45,926 nt of DNA from Pseudomonadota bacterium (GTDB lineage: Bacteria > Pseudomonadota > Alphaproteobacteria > SHVZ01): positions 1 to 45,926 of the forward strand of contig JACQAG010000010.1 of the NCBI GenBank assembly GCA_016195085.1. Direction: 5' to 3'. Position 1 is the first letter of the stretch; every line of letters starts with the position of its first letter. The position numbers and the translations under genes were made by a program. The notes under the pieces are model-generated. The model saw nothing but the letters and a program-made list of their open reading frames with translations, ran no database searches and was not told where the DNA came from. This document shows positions 9,378 to 16,972 of the stretch, one piece after another.

Positions 9378-9689
9378 GGAGCCCTCATCGATCCCGATTT
9401 TGCCGCATAGAGTATGGGCAATCCTGCCCAAATGTGACATGTCAAAACCGTTCCGGGGGACCGAGGACGTCTTGAGCGGCGCCGAGATCGACGCCGTCGG
9501 ATTTTCGGCGTATTTTGTGCTGGCTTTGAGGGAATCCTTGGGTTTCTCGACAGTCCGCGGCCGCATCAACTTCTCGCGTCTCTTGCCCTCGTCGGGACGG
9601 CGCCGAAGGAGGTCCGAGCGTTGCGATCCTCAGACCCAACGGGCTGAGAGCCTTTCTGCTGATGAACACAACGAAGGGGGAGGCGTTCG
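9378..9689. promoter_or_regulatory. Intergenic region with two short palindromes
   Basis: No gene is seen in this 312-base divergent gap. Two inverted repeats lie close to the dehydratase start: TGGGCA-ATCC-TGCCCA (9415-9430) and the 10-base palindrome TGACATGTCA (9435-9444). Either could be an operator for the minus-strand dehydratase gene; no regulator is adjacent to it. A GGGGGAGG ribosome-binding site for the next gene lies at the right end. Confidence 0.35.
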
Positions 9690-10564
9690 ATGATGCCAGG
9701 TCGGTTGGCCGTTGCCGTTCTCACCGCCGCGGGGCTGATCGCCCTCGGCACACCCGCCGCGGAAGCAGGCGCCATGTTCGACGCCATCAAGGCCCGCGGC
9801 TACGTCGTCTGCGGCGTCAACCAAGGCCTGCCGGGATTCGGCAATCCCGATAGCCAGGGGAAATGGACCGGGCTCGACATCGACTTCTGCACATGGCCGG
9901 CGTCAACTTCTATGACGGCCAGGGCTTCATGGTGCCGAAGAAGCTGGGCGTGACCTCGGCCAAGCAGCTGAACGGCGCCACCGTCTGCGTGGCGCCCGGA
10001 ACCACCACCGAGCTCAACCTCGCCGATTATTTCCGCGCCAACAACATGAAGTTCCAGCCGGTCGTCATCGAGAAGATCGACGAGGTGACCAACGCCTTCT
10101 TCAACGGGCGCTGCGATGTGTATACGACCGATGCCTCCGGTCTCGCTTCCACCCGCGCCGCCATGGCCCCGAAGCCGGACGACTATGTGATCCTGCCGGA
10201 GCGCATCTCCAAGGAACCCCTGGGACCGGTCGTACGCAAGGGTGATGACCAGTGGTACGCGGTCGTGCGCTGGACGCTTGATGCCATGATCGAAGCGGAG
10301 GAGCTCGGCATCACCTCGAAGAACCTGGACGAGAAACTGAAGAGCACCGATCCGGCGATCCAGCGCGTGCTCGGGGTCACCCCCGGCTACGGCAAGGCGC
10401 TCGGGGTGGACGAGAAGTGGGTCTACAACATCGTCAAGGCCGTGGGGAACTACGGCGAGAGCTTCGAGCGCAATGTCGGCAAGGGCACGGTGCTCAATCT
10501 CGAGCGCGGCCTCAACGATCTGTGGACCCGCGGCGGCATCATGTACGCGCTGCCGCTCCGCTGA
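9690..10564 (+). pseudogene. Broken general L-amino-acid binding protein (aapJ/bztA-like)
   Basis: Two frames together make one amino-acid ABC binding protein. Frame one (from ATG 9690) encodes a signal peptide and GYVVCGVNQGLPGF...GLDIDFC, then goes out of phase at about 9889. The frame that takes over encodes MAGVNFYDGQGFMVPKK, APGTTTELNLADYF, GRCDVYTTDASG and the rest to the stop at 10564. In AapJ/BztA proteins about 50 residues normally separate DFC from the FYDGQGF motif. These are missing here, so roughly 150-165 bases appear deleted with loss of frame. The 875-base remnant is shorter than the usual gene of about 1 kb. No aapQMP genes follow. An assembly error is possible but less likely than a real deletion. 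Confidence 0.85.
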
Positions 10565-10708
10565 GCGGCACGGGTCGATCCAGCGGAGGATGCTCCTGCG
10601 CTTCCTCGGCGGCGATGCGCGTCGCCGGACCGGGTGGGATGACCCTCGGCTCCTAGTGTCAAGCGCTCCGAACTTCGTCCGATCCCGGCGAGCTTCGGCG
10701 CCGGCACC

Positions 10709-10752
10709 CTAGCCCCAATACTGTTCACTTAACTGAACAGTATTGGGGCTAG
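10709..10752. terminator. 44-base perfect hairpin between converging genes
   Basis: Perfect 19-bp arms (CTAGCCCCAATACTGTTCA and its complement) flank a 6-base loop, CTTAAC. The right arm contains the stop codon of the SDR gene (10749-10751). Position between a plus-strand pseudogene and a minus-strand gene suggests a bidirectional terminator, but there is no T-tract on either side. The AT-rich inner part ACTGTTCA...TGAACAGT also looks like a repressor operator. Confidence 0.5.
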
Positions 10753-11567
10753 CTCGACCAGTTCTGCTTGAAGTCGCCGTAAAGCGTCAGGCCGCCGCAG
10801 GCATGGAGCGTCTGCCCGGTCACGTAGGAGGCATCGTCGGAGGCGAGGAAGGCGAACACCGGCGCCATCTCCTCAGGCGTGGCGGCGCGGCCCATGGGAA
10901 TATGCGCCTCGACGGCAGCGCGCGACGTCGGATCATGGCGCCAGGAATCGTTCATCTCGGTCAAGACTGCGCCGGGGCCGACCGCATTGACGCGGATGCC
11001 GCGATCGGCGAATTCCAGCGCCAAGGTGCGGGTGAGATTGCCGAGCCCGCCCTTGCTCACGGAATAGGCGAGATAGCCCGGCTTCGGCACGCGCTCATGC
11101 ACGCTCGATGTGTTGATGATGGCGCCGCCGCCGGGCCTCGTTAGAAAATGCTTGATGGCGGCCTCGGCGCAATAGGCCGCTCCCTTGAGATTGACGGCGA
11201 GAACCCGATCGAATTCCGCGTGGTCGAACCCGTCACCCGGCGTCGTTGCTTGAATGCCGGCATTGTTGACCAGAATGTCGAGGCGTCCCCAATCGGCGAT
11301 GAGGGTTTGCACCATGCCCTGCACCGCATCGGCCGAGGCGACGTCGGCGTCAACGAGGCGATGCTTGCGGTCGGCATAGCCGGCGGCCCGGCTTGATGCC
11401 TCGACCTCATCGAGCGCCGCCTTCGCATGGCCGGCATCGCCGACATAGTTGATGGCGACGCTGGCGCCCTCGGCGGCAAAGCGCACCGCCACGGCACGGC
11501 CGATCCCGCGTGAGCCGCCGGTGATGAGGGCGAACCGCCCCTCCAGCCGGGCCGCGATCTTCTGCAT
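10749..11567 (-). CDS. Short-chain dehydrogenase/reductase (SDR, glucose-dehydrogenase-like)
   Basis: A 272-residue classical SDR. The cofactor motif is ALITGGSRGIGRAVA, the structural NNAG motif is ILVNNAGIQ, the catalytic Ser lies in IINTSSVHE, and the YxxxK pair is in YLAYSVSKGG. IRVNAVGPGAVLTEM follows, and the C-terminal SYVTGQTLHACGGL is usual for 3-oxoacyl reductase/glucose 1-dehydrogenase relatives. AGGAG precedes ATG 11567. It is divergent from a LacI-family regulator with an operator-like palindrome between them, so it is probably a catabolic sugar or polyol dehydrogenase of the neighbouring uptake cluster. The stop codon lies within a strong hairpin. Substrate unknown. Confidence 0.88.
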   Translation of the reverse strand: MQKIAARLEGRFALITGGSRGIGRAVAVRFAAEGASVAINYVGDAGHAKAALDEVEASSRAAGYADRKHRLVDADVASADAVQGMVQTLIADWGRLDILVNNAGIQATTPGDGFDHAEFDRVLAVNLKGAAYCAEAAIKHFLTRPGGGAIINTSSVHERVPKPGYLAYSVSKGGLGNLTRTLALEFADRGIRVNAVGPGAVLTEMNDSWRHDPTSRAAVEAHIPMGRAATPEEMAPVFAFLASDDASYVTGQTLHACGGLTLYGDFKQNWSS

Positions 11568-11648
11568 GGGCGCTCCTCTCTTCGACCGGTGAGGCGATCT
11601 TCCGCAAAGGATTGATCTGGGTTGCCGAACAAGGCAATATCATGGGGT

Positions 11649-11662
11649 CCAAAACGATTTGG
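11649..11662. promoter_or_regulatory. Putative LacI-family operator
   Basis: CCAAAACGATTTGG is an even palindrome (arms CCAAA/TTTGG) with a central CG, the hallmark of LacI/GalR-family operators. It sits between the divergent SDR gene (start 11567) and the LacI gene (start 11719), placed to control both. Binding is inferred from form and position. Confidence 0.5.
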
Positions 11663-11718
11663 AAGAGTATTTTGGTAAGGTTCCGAACTCGGATGGCTGC
11701 ACCTCCCAGGAGCGAGGG

Positions 11719-12726
11719 TTGAGCGCGCTGCGGGCGCTGGCGAGCTCGCTCGGACTGTCGCCGACGACGGTGTCTCGGGCCCTCGACGGTTATGGCGACG
11801 TGGCCGCCAAGACCCGCCAGCGGGTCCACCTTGCGGCGGACGCCGCCGGCTATCGGCCCAATGCCGCCGCCAGGCGCCTGCGCCGCGGCGCCCCGGAGAT
11901 GGTGAGCCTGGTGCTGCCGACCGAGCCCGGGCACTTCAACGAGCCGCTTTACATCGAACTGCTCGCCGCCATGGGCGGGCATTTGGCAGGGCAAGGCTTC
12001 GATCTCACGCTCATCGCCGCGCCGCCCGGGCCGGATGAGATCAAGACCTATCGCCGGCTCGTCGAGGGCCGCCGCGCCGACGGCATCGTCGTGGTCCGCA
12101 CCCGACGGCAGGATCCGCGCATCGACTATCTCGGGCGCATAGGCTTTCCCTTCGTCGTCATGGGCCGCACGGAGATGCCGCTGCCCTACGCCTTCGTCGA
12201 CGGCGACGGCGAGCTGGCATTTCTGGAGGCAACGCAGCGGCTCCTCCGGCTCGGCCATCGGCGGATCGCGCATATCGCGGCACCTGCGGCCTTCACCTTC
12301 GCCCATCTCCGCCGCCGCGGCTATGAGCGCGCGATGCGCCAGGCGGGCCTTGCGCCGGTGATCGCCGAGGCGACGGCCGATGAGCGGGGCGGGCTTGCCG
12401 GCGCCAGAGATATTCTCGGCGCGAGGGAGCCGCCGACAGCCCTCCTCTGCGCGACCGACCTCATGGCCTTCGGCGCCCTCAAGGCGGCGCGCGAGCGGGG
12501 CTTGGCGGTGCCGGCGGATCTCTCGGTCATCGGCCACGACAACATTCCGATGTCCGCCTACTCCGATCCGCCGCTCACCACCATGGAGCTGCCGATCGAG
12601 GCAACCGGGCGCCGGCTCGCCGAGATGATCCTGGCGCGGATCGGCGGCGCCGGACCGGAGGGAATGCAGGAAATCCTCGCGGTGAGGCCGACCGAGCGCG
12701 GCTCGACGGCGCGTCCGCGAGACTGA
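11719..12726 (+). CDS. LacI-family transcriptional regulator
   Basis: A 335-residue regulator. The N-terminal helix-turn-helix reads LASSLGLSPTTVSRALDGYG, followed by the hinge GYRPNAAARRLRRG. The periplasmic-binding-protein-like sensor domain has YIELLAAMGGHL, RADGIVVVRTRR, LLRLGHRRIAHIA, ALLCATDLMAFGAL and LSVIGHDNIPMSAY. I chose the TTG at 11719 because AGGAG lies six bases upstream and this start leaves the usual short lead into the HTH. An earlier TTG at 11659 would overlap the operator. The gene precedes a sugar-type ABC importer operon and is divergent from an SDR dehydrogenase, so it is probably the local repressor, with the imported sugar or a product as effector. Confidence 0.87.
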   Translation: MSALRALASSLGLSPTTVSRALDGYGDVAAKTRQRVHLAADAAGYRPNAAARRLRRGAPEMVSLVLPTEPGHFNEPLYIELLAAMGGHLAGQGFDLTLIAAPPGPDEIKTYRRLVEGRRADGIVVVRTRRQDPRIDYLGRIGFPFVVMGRTEMPLPYAFVDGDGELAFLEATQRLLRLGHRRIAHIAAPAAFTFAHLRRRGYERAMRQAGLAPVIAEATADERGGLAGARDILGAREPPTALLCATDLMAFGALKAARERGLAVPADLSVIGHDNIPMSAYSDPPLTTMELPIEATGRRLAEMILARIGGAGPEGMQEILAVRPTERGSTARPRD

Positions 12727-12800
12727 GTACGGGCCCGCTTCCGGATCCGGTGCCGGGATCGAGCTCCACGAAAAAGCCAACCGGACTGGAGGAGGACGTC

Positions 12801-14090
12801 ATGTCCAAGACGGCAATTGCGGCATTCGCGGCTGTGCTCTCCGCTTTGAGTCTCCTCGCCCTGCCGATGCGCACGGCGCGGGCCGACGTGTTGTTTCTGT
12901 CGACGCAGCTGAGGCCAATCGAAGATGCCCAGAAGGTGCGTGAAGTCCTCTTGAAGGGCGGGCCGAAGACCACCTTCGTCACCGACGAGCCGGCGCAGCT
13001 CCCCATTCGCTTGAAGGCGGAGCAGGACGCGGGCAAGCGGACAGTGAGCCTCATCGGCGCCGTCCATGGCGAGCTGCAACCCTTGGTGCCGATGGCGACG
13101 CTCGACCCGGTCGACGACGTCGCCGCCAAGCTCGGCTCGCGCGGGATCCCGGCCGGCCTCATGCAGCTGGGCAGGCTCGGGACGGACAAGCAGGTTTACA
13201 TCCCCTGGATGCAGGCCACCTATGTGCTGGCGGTGAACAAGCGGGCGCTGCCCTACTTGCCCGCAGGTGCGGATGTGAACGCGCTCACCTTCGAGCAGCT
13301 CACCCAATGGGCGAAGGCGATTGCGGACAAGACCGGACAGCGCCGGCTTGGCTTCCCCGCCGGCCCCAAGGGGCTCTTCGCCCGTTTCCTTCAGGGCAAT
13401 CTCTATCCCTCCTACACCGGCTCGATGGTGACGGAATATCGCTCGCCCGAGGCCGAGAAGGCGTGGACCGACCTCAAGGCGCTCTGGGCCTATGTCAATC
13501 CGAACTCGACCAACTACGACTTCATGCAAGAGCCGCTGATGGCGGGCGAGGTGTGGATCGGCTGGGAGCACGTCTCGCGGGTGAAGGACGCCTTGCAGGC
13601 GGCACCCGGAGACTACCAGGCGGTGCCGTCGCCCTCCGGACCGAAGGGCCGCGGCTATATGTCGGTCCTCGTCGGCCTCGCCATCGCCAAGGGTGCCCCG
13701 GACCGCGCCGATGCGGTCGCCTTGATCGAGCATCTCTTGAAGCCTGAAATCCAGGTCGCAACCGCGGCCGAGGTCGGCTTCTTCCCGGTCGTCGACACCC
13801 CCTTGCCTGCCAACCTGCCGGCCGGCACGAAGCTGCTCGCCGAAGGTGTGGCCAAGACCCAGAACGCCAAGGACGCGCTGGTGGCGCTGCTGCCCGTCGG
13901 CCTCGGCGACAAGGGCGGGGAGTTCAACAAGGTGTACTTCGACACCTTCCAGCGCATCGTGCTCCGGGGCGAGCCCATCCGCGCCACCCTCGACGCCCAG
14001 GCCGAGGTGCTGCGCGGCCTCATGACCGCGACCGCGGCTCCCTGCTGGGCGCCGGACAAGCCAAGCCAAGGCGCCTGCCCGGTCAAGTAG
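12801..14090 (+). CDS. ABC importer substrate-binding protein, family 1
   Basis: A 429-residue periplasmic solute-binding protein. The signal peptide is MSKTAIAAFAAVLSALSLLAL with likely cleavage after ARA near residue 27. The body has family-1 features: YIPWMQATYVLAVNKRALPYL, FEQLTQWAKAIADKT and an MAGEVWIGWEHVSRV stretch typical of the ligand cleft. GGAGGAGG precedes ATG 12801. It is the first gene of an operon encoding two permeases, an ATPase and a cytoplasmic glycosidase, and the LacI gene ends 74 bases upstream. Ligand is probably a small glycoside. The gap to the first permease contains a palindromic repeat that could let this gene be expressed at a higher level than the rest. Confidence 0.88.
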   Translation: MSKTAIAAFAAVLSALSLLALPMRTARADVLFLSTQLRPIEDAQKVREVLLKGGPKTTFVTDEPAQLPIRLKAEQDAGKRTVSLIGAVHGELQPLVPMATLDPVDDVAAKLGSRGIPAGLMQLGRLGTDKQVYIPWMQATYVLAVNKRALPYLPAGADVNALTFEQLTQWAKAIADKTGQRRLGFPAGPKGLFARFLQGNLYPSYTGSMVTEYRSPEAEKAWTDLKALWAYVNPNSTNYDFMQEPLMAGEVWIGWEHVSRVKDALQAAPGDYQAVPSPSGPKGRGYMSVLVGLAIAKGAPDRADAVALIEHLLKPEIQVATAAEVGFFPVVDTPLPANLPAGTKLLAEGVAKTQNAKDALVALLPVGLGDKGGEFNKVYFDTFQRIVLRGEPIRATLDAQAEVLRGLMTATAAPCWAPDKPSQGACPVK

Positions 14091-14116
14091 GTCCGGTCCC
14101 GTGCAGGTTGAGACAA

Positions 14117-14230
14117 GCCCCCACCCTGCCCTCCCCCACATTCGTGGGGGAGGGTTTGATGACGTGCCGCGCCCAATCGTCCCGCCCCCTCCCCCACGCG
14201 TGAGCGTGGGGGAGGGTTGGGGTGGGGGCA
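14117..14230. repeat. REP-like double-hairpin intergenic element
   Basis: Two hairpins share the unit CCCTCCCCCAC...GTGGGGGAGGG: 14129-14154 (11-bp stem, loop ATTC) and 14187-14216 (13-bp stem, loop GTGA). The outer flanks, GCCCCCACCC on the left and GGGGTGGGGGC on the right, are also complementary, so the whole unit can fold as one branched structure. This pattern is common in intergenic spaces of alphaproteobacterial genomes. Here it separates the binding-protein gene from the permease genes and ends about 30 bases before the permease start. Confidence 0.8.
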
Positions 14231-14258
14231 ATCGGGCAGGCGAAGCGGACATCGCCCG

Positions 14259-15107
14259 ATGACCCAATCGCGCGCGCTGCCCTATCTCTTGATCGCGCCT
14301 TCCATGATCTTCCTCGGCATCTTCTTCGTCGTGCCCTTGGTGCAGACGATCCTCTTGTCCTTCGATGCCGGCGGCGGCCTGTCGCTTGCCAATTACGCGC
14401 GCATGGTGAGCGATCTCAACTTCGCCGTCGCCATCCGCAACACCTTCCTCCTGGTCTTGACCGTGATACCGCTGCAGGTCGCCCTGGCGCTGGCCATGGG
14501 CATGATGCTGCAGAAGATGCATCGCGGCCGCGACGTCGTGCTGTGGATCTGGACCATTCCGCTCGGCGTCTCGGATCTCGCAGCCGGTCTTGCCTGGCTC
14601 GCCATCCTGCAAAACACCGGATATCTCAACACCGCGCTCTACGCCCTCGGGCTCGTCGACGGGCCGACGCCATGGCTCAACAGCGAGACGCCGGCGACCT
14701 TGTTCATCGGCGTGGTGCTGACCGAGATGTGGCGGGCCACCGCGATCGTGCTCATCATCCTCGTCGCCGGATTGCAGCTCATACCGAAGGAGTACGGCGA
14801 GGCCGCGGACATCTTCGGCGCCAGGCCCTGGACCAAGTTCACCCGCATCACGTTGCCGCTCCTCAAGCCGAGCCTGCAGTCGGCACTGATCTTGCGCACC
14901 GTGCTGGCCTTCGAGGTCTTCGCCGTCGTCTACGCGCTGGGCGGGCGCAACTTCCCGGTCATCGTCGGCGAAGCCTTCGTCTGGCAGCACGACAACCAGA
15001 ATTACGGCGTCGCCGCCGCCTATGCGGTGCTCGTCATGGTGATTTCGCTCGGCGCCACGCTGGTCTATCTGAAGGCGATCCGCGTCGATCCGGAGCAGCA
15101 GGCATGA
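14259..15107 (+). CDS. ABC importer permease 1 (MalF/UgpA-like)
   Basis: A 282-residue inner-membrane permease. Hydrophobic segments begin with LLIAPSMIFLGIFFVVPLVQ and recur through the protein, about six in all. The ATPase-contact EAA loop reads EYGEAADIFGARPWTKFTRI followed by TLPLLKPS. The start is ATG 14259 (MTQSRALPYLL); an in-frame upstream extension to 14217 would run into the repeat element and is rejected. Its stop overlaps the start of the second permease by four bases, indicating translational coupling. It forms a heterodimeric channel with permease 2. Confidence 0.9.
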   Translation: MTQSRALPYLLIAPSMIFLGIFFVVPLVQTILLSFDAGGGLSLANYARMVSDLNFAVAIRNTFLLVLTVIPLQVALALAMGMMLQKMHRGRDVVLWIWTIPLGVSDLAAGLAWLAILQNTGYLNTALYALGLVDGPTPWLNSETPATLFIGVVLTEMWRATAIVLIILVAGLQLIPKEYGEAADIFGARPWTKFTRITLPLLKPSLQSALILRTVLAFEVFAVVYALGGRNFPVIVGEAFVWQHDNQNYGVAAAYAVLVMVISLGATLVYLKAIRVDPEQQA

Positions 15108-15910
15108 CCGGCGCCAGGCGCTCCCTCTATGTCGCCGGCCTCCTCACGCTGTGCATCTGGGTGCTGGTGCCGATCTACCTCATCGCGCTCGGCGCCTTCG
15201 GCGGGCGCCTGGCCGTGTTCAAGTGGCCGAAGAGCTGGATGCCGCTCGACGCATCCTTGGGATCCATGGAGCTCTTTCTGAGGATCGAGGGGGTGTGGCA
15301 TGCCGCTCTCAATTCGGTGATCGCCGCCGTGCTCACCATGGTGTTCTCGATCGCGCTGGGCGCGCCGGCCGGCTATGCCCTGGCCCGCTTCTCCTTCCGC
15401 GGCGCCAACGCCTATCGCTTGATGATCCTCCTCACCCGCGCCTTCCCGCTTGCCATCCTCGCTTTGCCGCTGACCGTCATCTTCATCCGCGTCGGTCTCT
15501 ACGACACGCCCTTGGGCGTCTCGCTGGTGCATACCGCCTTGGCGCTACCCTTCGCCGCCCTGGTGACCGCCAGCCTGTTCATGGGCATTCCCCGGGAGTT
15601 CGAGGAGGCGGCGTGGGTCTTTGGCTGCTCGCGCCTGCAGGCCTTCCGCAAGGTGATCCTGCCGCTGGCGCTCCCCGGGATCGCGGCCGCCGCGATCTTC
15701 GCGTTCATCATCTCCTGGAACGAGGTGTTCGCCGCCTCCGTGCTGACAGTCAGGGAGCGGACCCTGACCGCCTATCTCTTGAGCGTGCTCGCCGAGTCGC
15801 CGATGCATTACCGCTTTGCCGGCGGCTTCATGCTGATCGTGCCTTCCGTCGTCTTCATCTTCGCGGTCCGCCGCTACCTGTTCGCCATGTGGGGCGTCTC
15901 GAGCCGCTGA
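15104..15910 (+). CDS. ABC importer permease 2 (MalG/UgpE-like)
   Basis: A 268-residue inner-membrane permease with an N-terminal transmembrane segment (LYVAGLLTLCIWVLVPIYLI) and about five more. The EAA loop is EEAAWVFGCSRLQAFRKVIL, followed by PLALPG, and FIISWNEVFAAS is typical of the MalG group. It starts in the ATGA shared with the permease 1 stop and ends 12 bases before the ATPase gene. The partner is permease 1; both should dock on the ATPase encoded next. Confidence 0.91.
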   Translation: MTGARRSLYVAGLLTLCIWVLVPIYLIALGAFGGRLAVFKWPKSWMPLDASLGSMELFLRIEGVWHAALNSVIAAVLTMVFSIALGAPAGYALARFSFRGANAYRLMILLTRAFPLAILALPLTVIFIRVGLYDTPLGVSLVHTALALPFAALVTASLFMGIPREFEEAAWVFGCSRLQAFRKVILPLALPGIAAAAIFAFIISWNEVFAASVLTVRERTLTAYLLSVLAESPMHYRFAGGFMLIVPSVVFIFAVRRYLFAMWGVSSR

Positions 15911-15922
15911 ACGGAGAAAATC

Positions 15923-16972
15923 ATGGCCGGCATCCGCATCGACGGCATCGTCAAGCGCTTCGGCAGCGTGACCGCGCTGGAGGAGGTCGACCTCGAGATC
16001 GCCGATGGCGAGTTCGTGGCGCTGCTCGGCCCGTCCGGCTGCGGCAAGACCACGCTGCTTCGCATCGTTGCCGGCCTCGAATCCCAGACCGCGGGTCGGG
16101 TGCTCATCGGCGATCGCGATGTCAGCCACTTGCGGCCCGCCGAGCGCGGACTAGCGATGGTGTTCCAGAACTACGCCGTCTTTCCGCACATGACCGTCTA
16201 CGACAACGTCGCATTCGGCCTGGTCATGCAGAGCAAGACGCGCGAGGTCGTCGACAGCCAGGTAAAGAAGGCCGCGGCGCTTCTGCATATCGAACCCTAT
16301 CTCGAGCGCTACCCGGCGAAGCTCTCCGGCGGCCAGCGCCAGCGCGTCGCCGTCGCCCGCGCTCTCGCCGTGGAGCCGGCGGTGCTGTTGATGGACGAGC
16401 CGTTGTCCAACCTCGACGCGCTCCTGCGCCTGGAGATGCGGGCGGAGCTCAAGTCGGTGCTGCGGCAGGCGGGAACCACGACCGTCTATGTCACCCACGA
16501 CCAGACGGAAGCCATGGGCCTCGCCGACCGGATCGCCGTCATGCACGGCGGCAAGATCGTGCAGGTGGATACGCCGACCGCGGTCTATAGCCGGCCGGCG
16601 ACGAAATTCGTCGGCGGCTTCGTCGGCTCGCCGCCGATGAACTTCGTCAGCGCCCGCGCCGAAGCGGGCCGGGTCTCCTTGGGCGGGTTCACGCTGGCCG
16701 CGCCGACGTCCGGCCCGGTGGTCCTGGGCTTTCGCGCCGAAGACGCGCGTCTCACCGGCTCCGATCGCGGACTGCCCTTCACTCTCAAGGTCGCCGAACC
16801 CATGGGTTCGCACCTGCTGCTGACCGGCAGCGTCGACGGTGCCTTGGTGCGCGTGGTGGCGCCGCCCACGGCCACGGTCAGGACCGGAGACGTGATCGGG
16901 CTGGCGCTCGATCCCGAGCGGGTGGTGTGGATGCATCCGGACAGCGGGCTGGCGTTGGGATCGGCCGCATGA
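15923..16972 (+). CDS. Sugar ABC transporter ATPase (UgpC/MalK-like)
   Basis: A 349-residue ATP-binding subunit. Walker A is GPSGCGKTT, the Q-loop is VFQNYAVFPHMTVYDN, the signature is LSGGQRQRVAVARAL, Walker B is LLMDEPLSNLDA and the switch His is in VYVTHDQTEAM. A C-terminal TOBE-like regulatory domain (about 235-349) includes FVGSPPMNFV and LGFRAEDARL, as in MalK/UgpC proteins. Such ATPases drive import of di- or oligosaccharides and polyol derivatives and can be shared between importers. It starts 12 bases after permease 2 and its stop overlaps the glycosidase start in an ATGA. Confidence 0.93.
   Translation: MAGIRIDGIVKRFGSVTALEEVDLEIADGEFVALLGPSGCGKTTLLRIVAGLESQTAGRVLIGDRDVSHLRPAERGLAMVFQNYAVFPHMTVYDNVAFGLVMQSKTREVVDSQVKKAAALLHIEPYLERYPAKLSGGQRQRVAVARALAVEPAVLLMDEPLSNLDALLRLEMRAELKSVLRQAGTTTVYVTHDQTEAMGLADRIAVMHGGKIVQVDTPTAVYSRPATKFVGGFVGSPPMNFVSARAEAGRVSLGGFTLAAPTSGPVVLGFRAEDARLTGSDRGLPFTLKVAEPMGSHLLLTGSVDGALVRVVAPPTATVRTGDVIGLALDPERVVWMHPDSGLALGSAA

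Noticed and set aside
10709-10752. Long inverted repeat as the end of an insertion sequence
   Set aside because: No transposase gene, no second copy and no target duplication in the window; a single hairpin explains it.
14117-14230. CRISPR-like repeat pair
   Set aside because: Only two units, themselves palindromic, with no spacer regularity and no cas genes; a REP-like element fits better.
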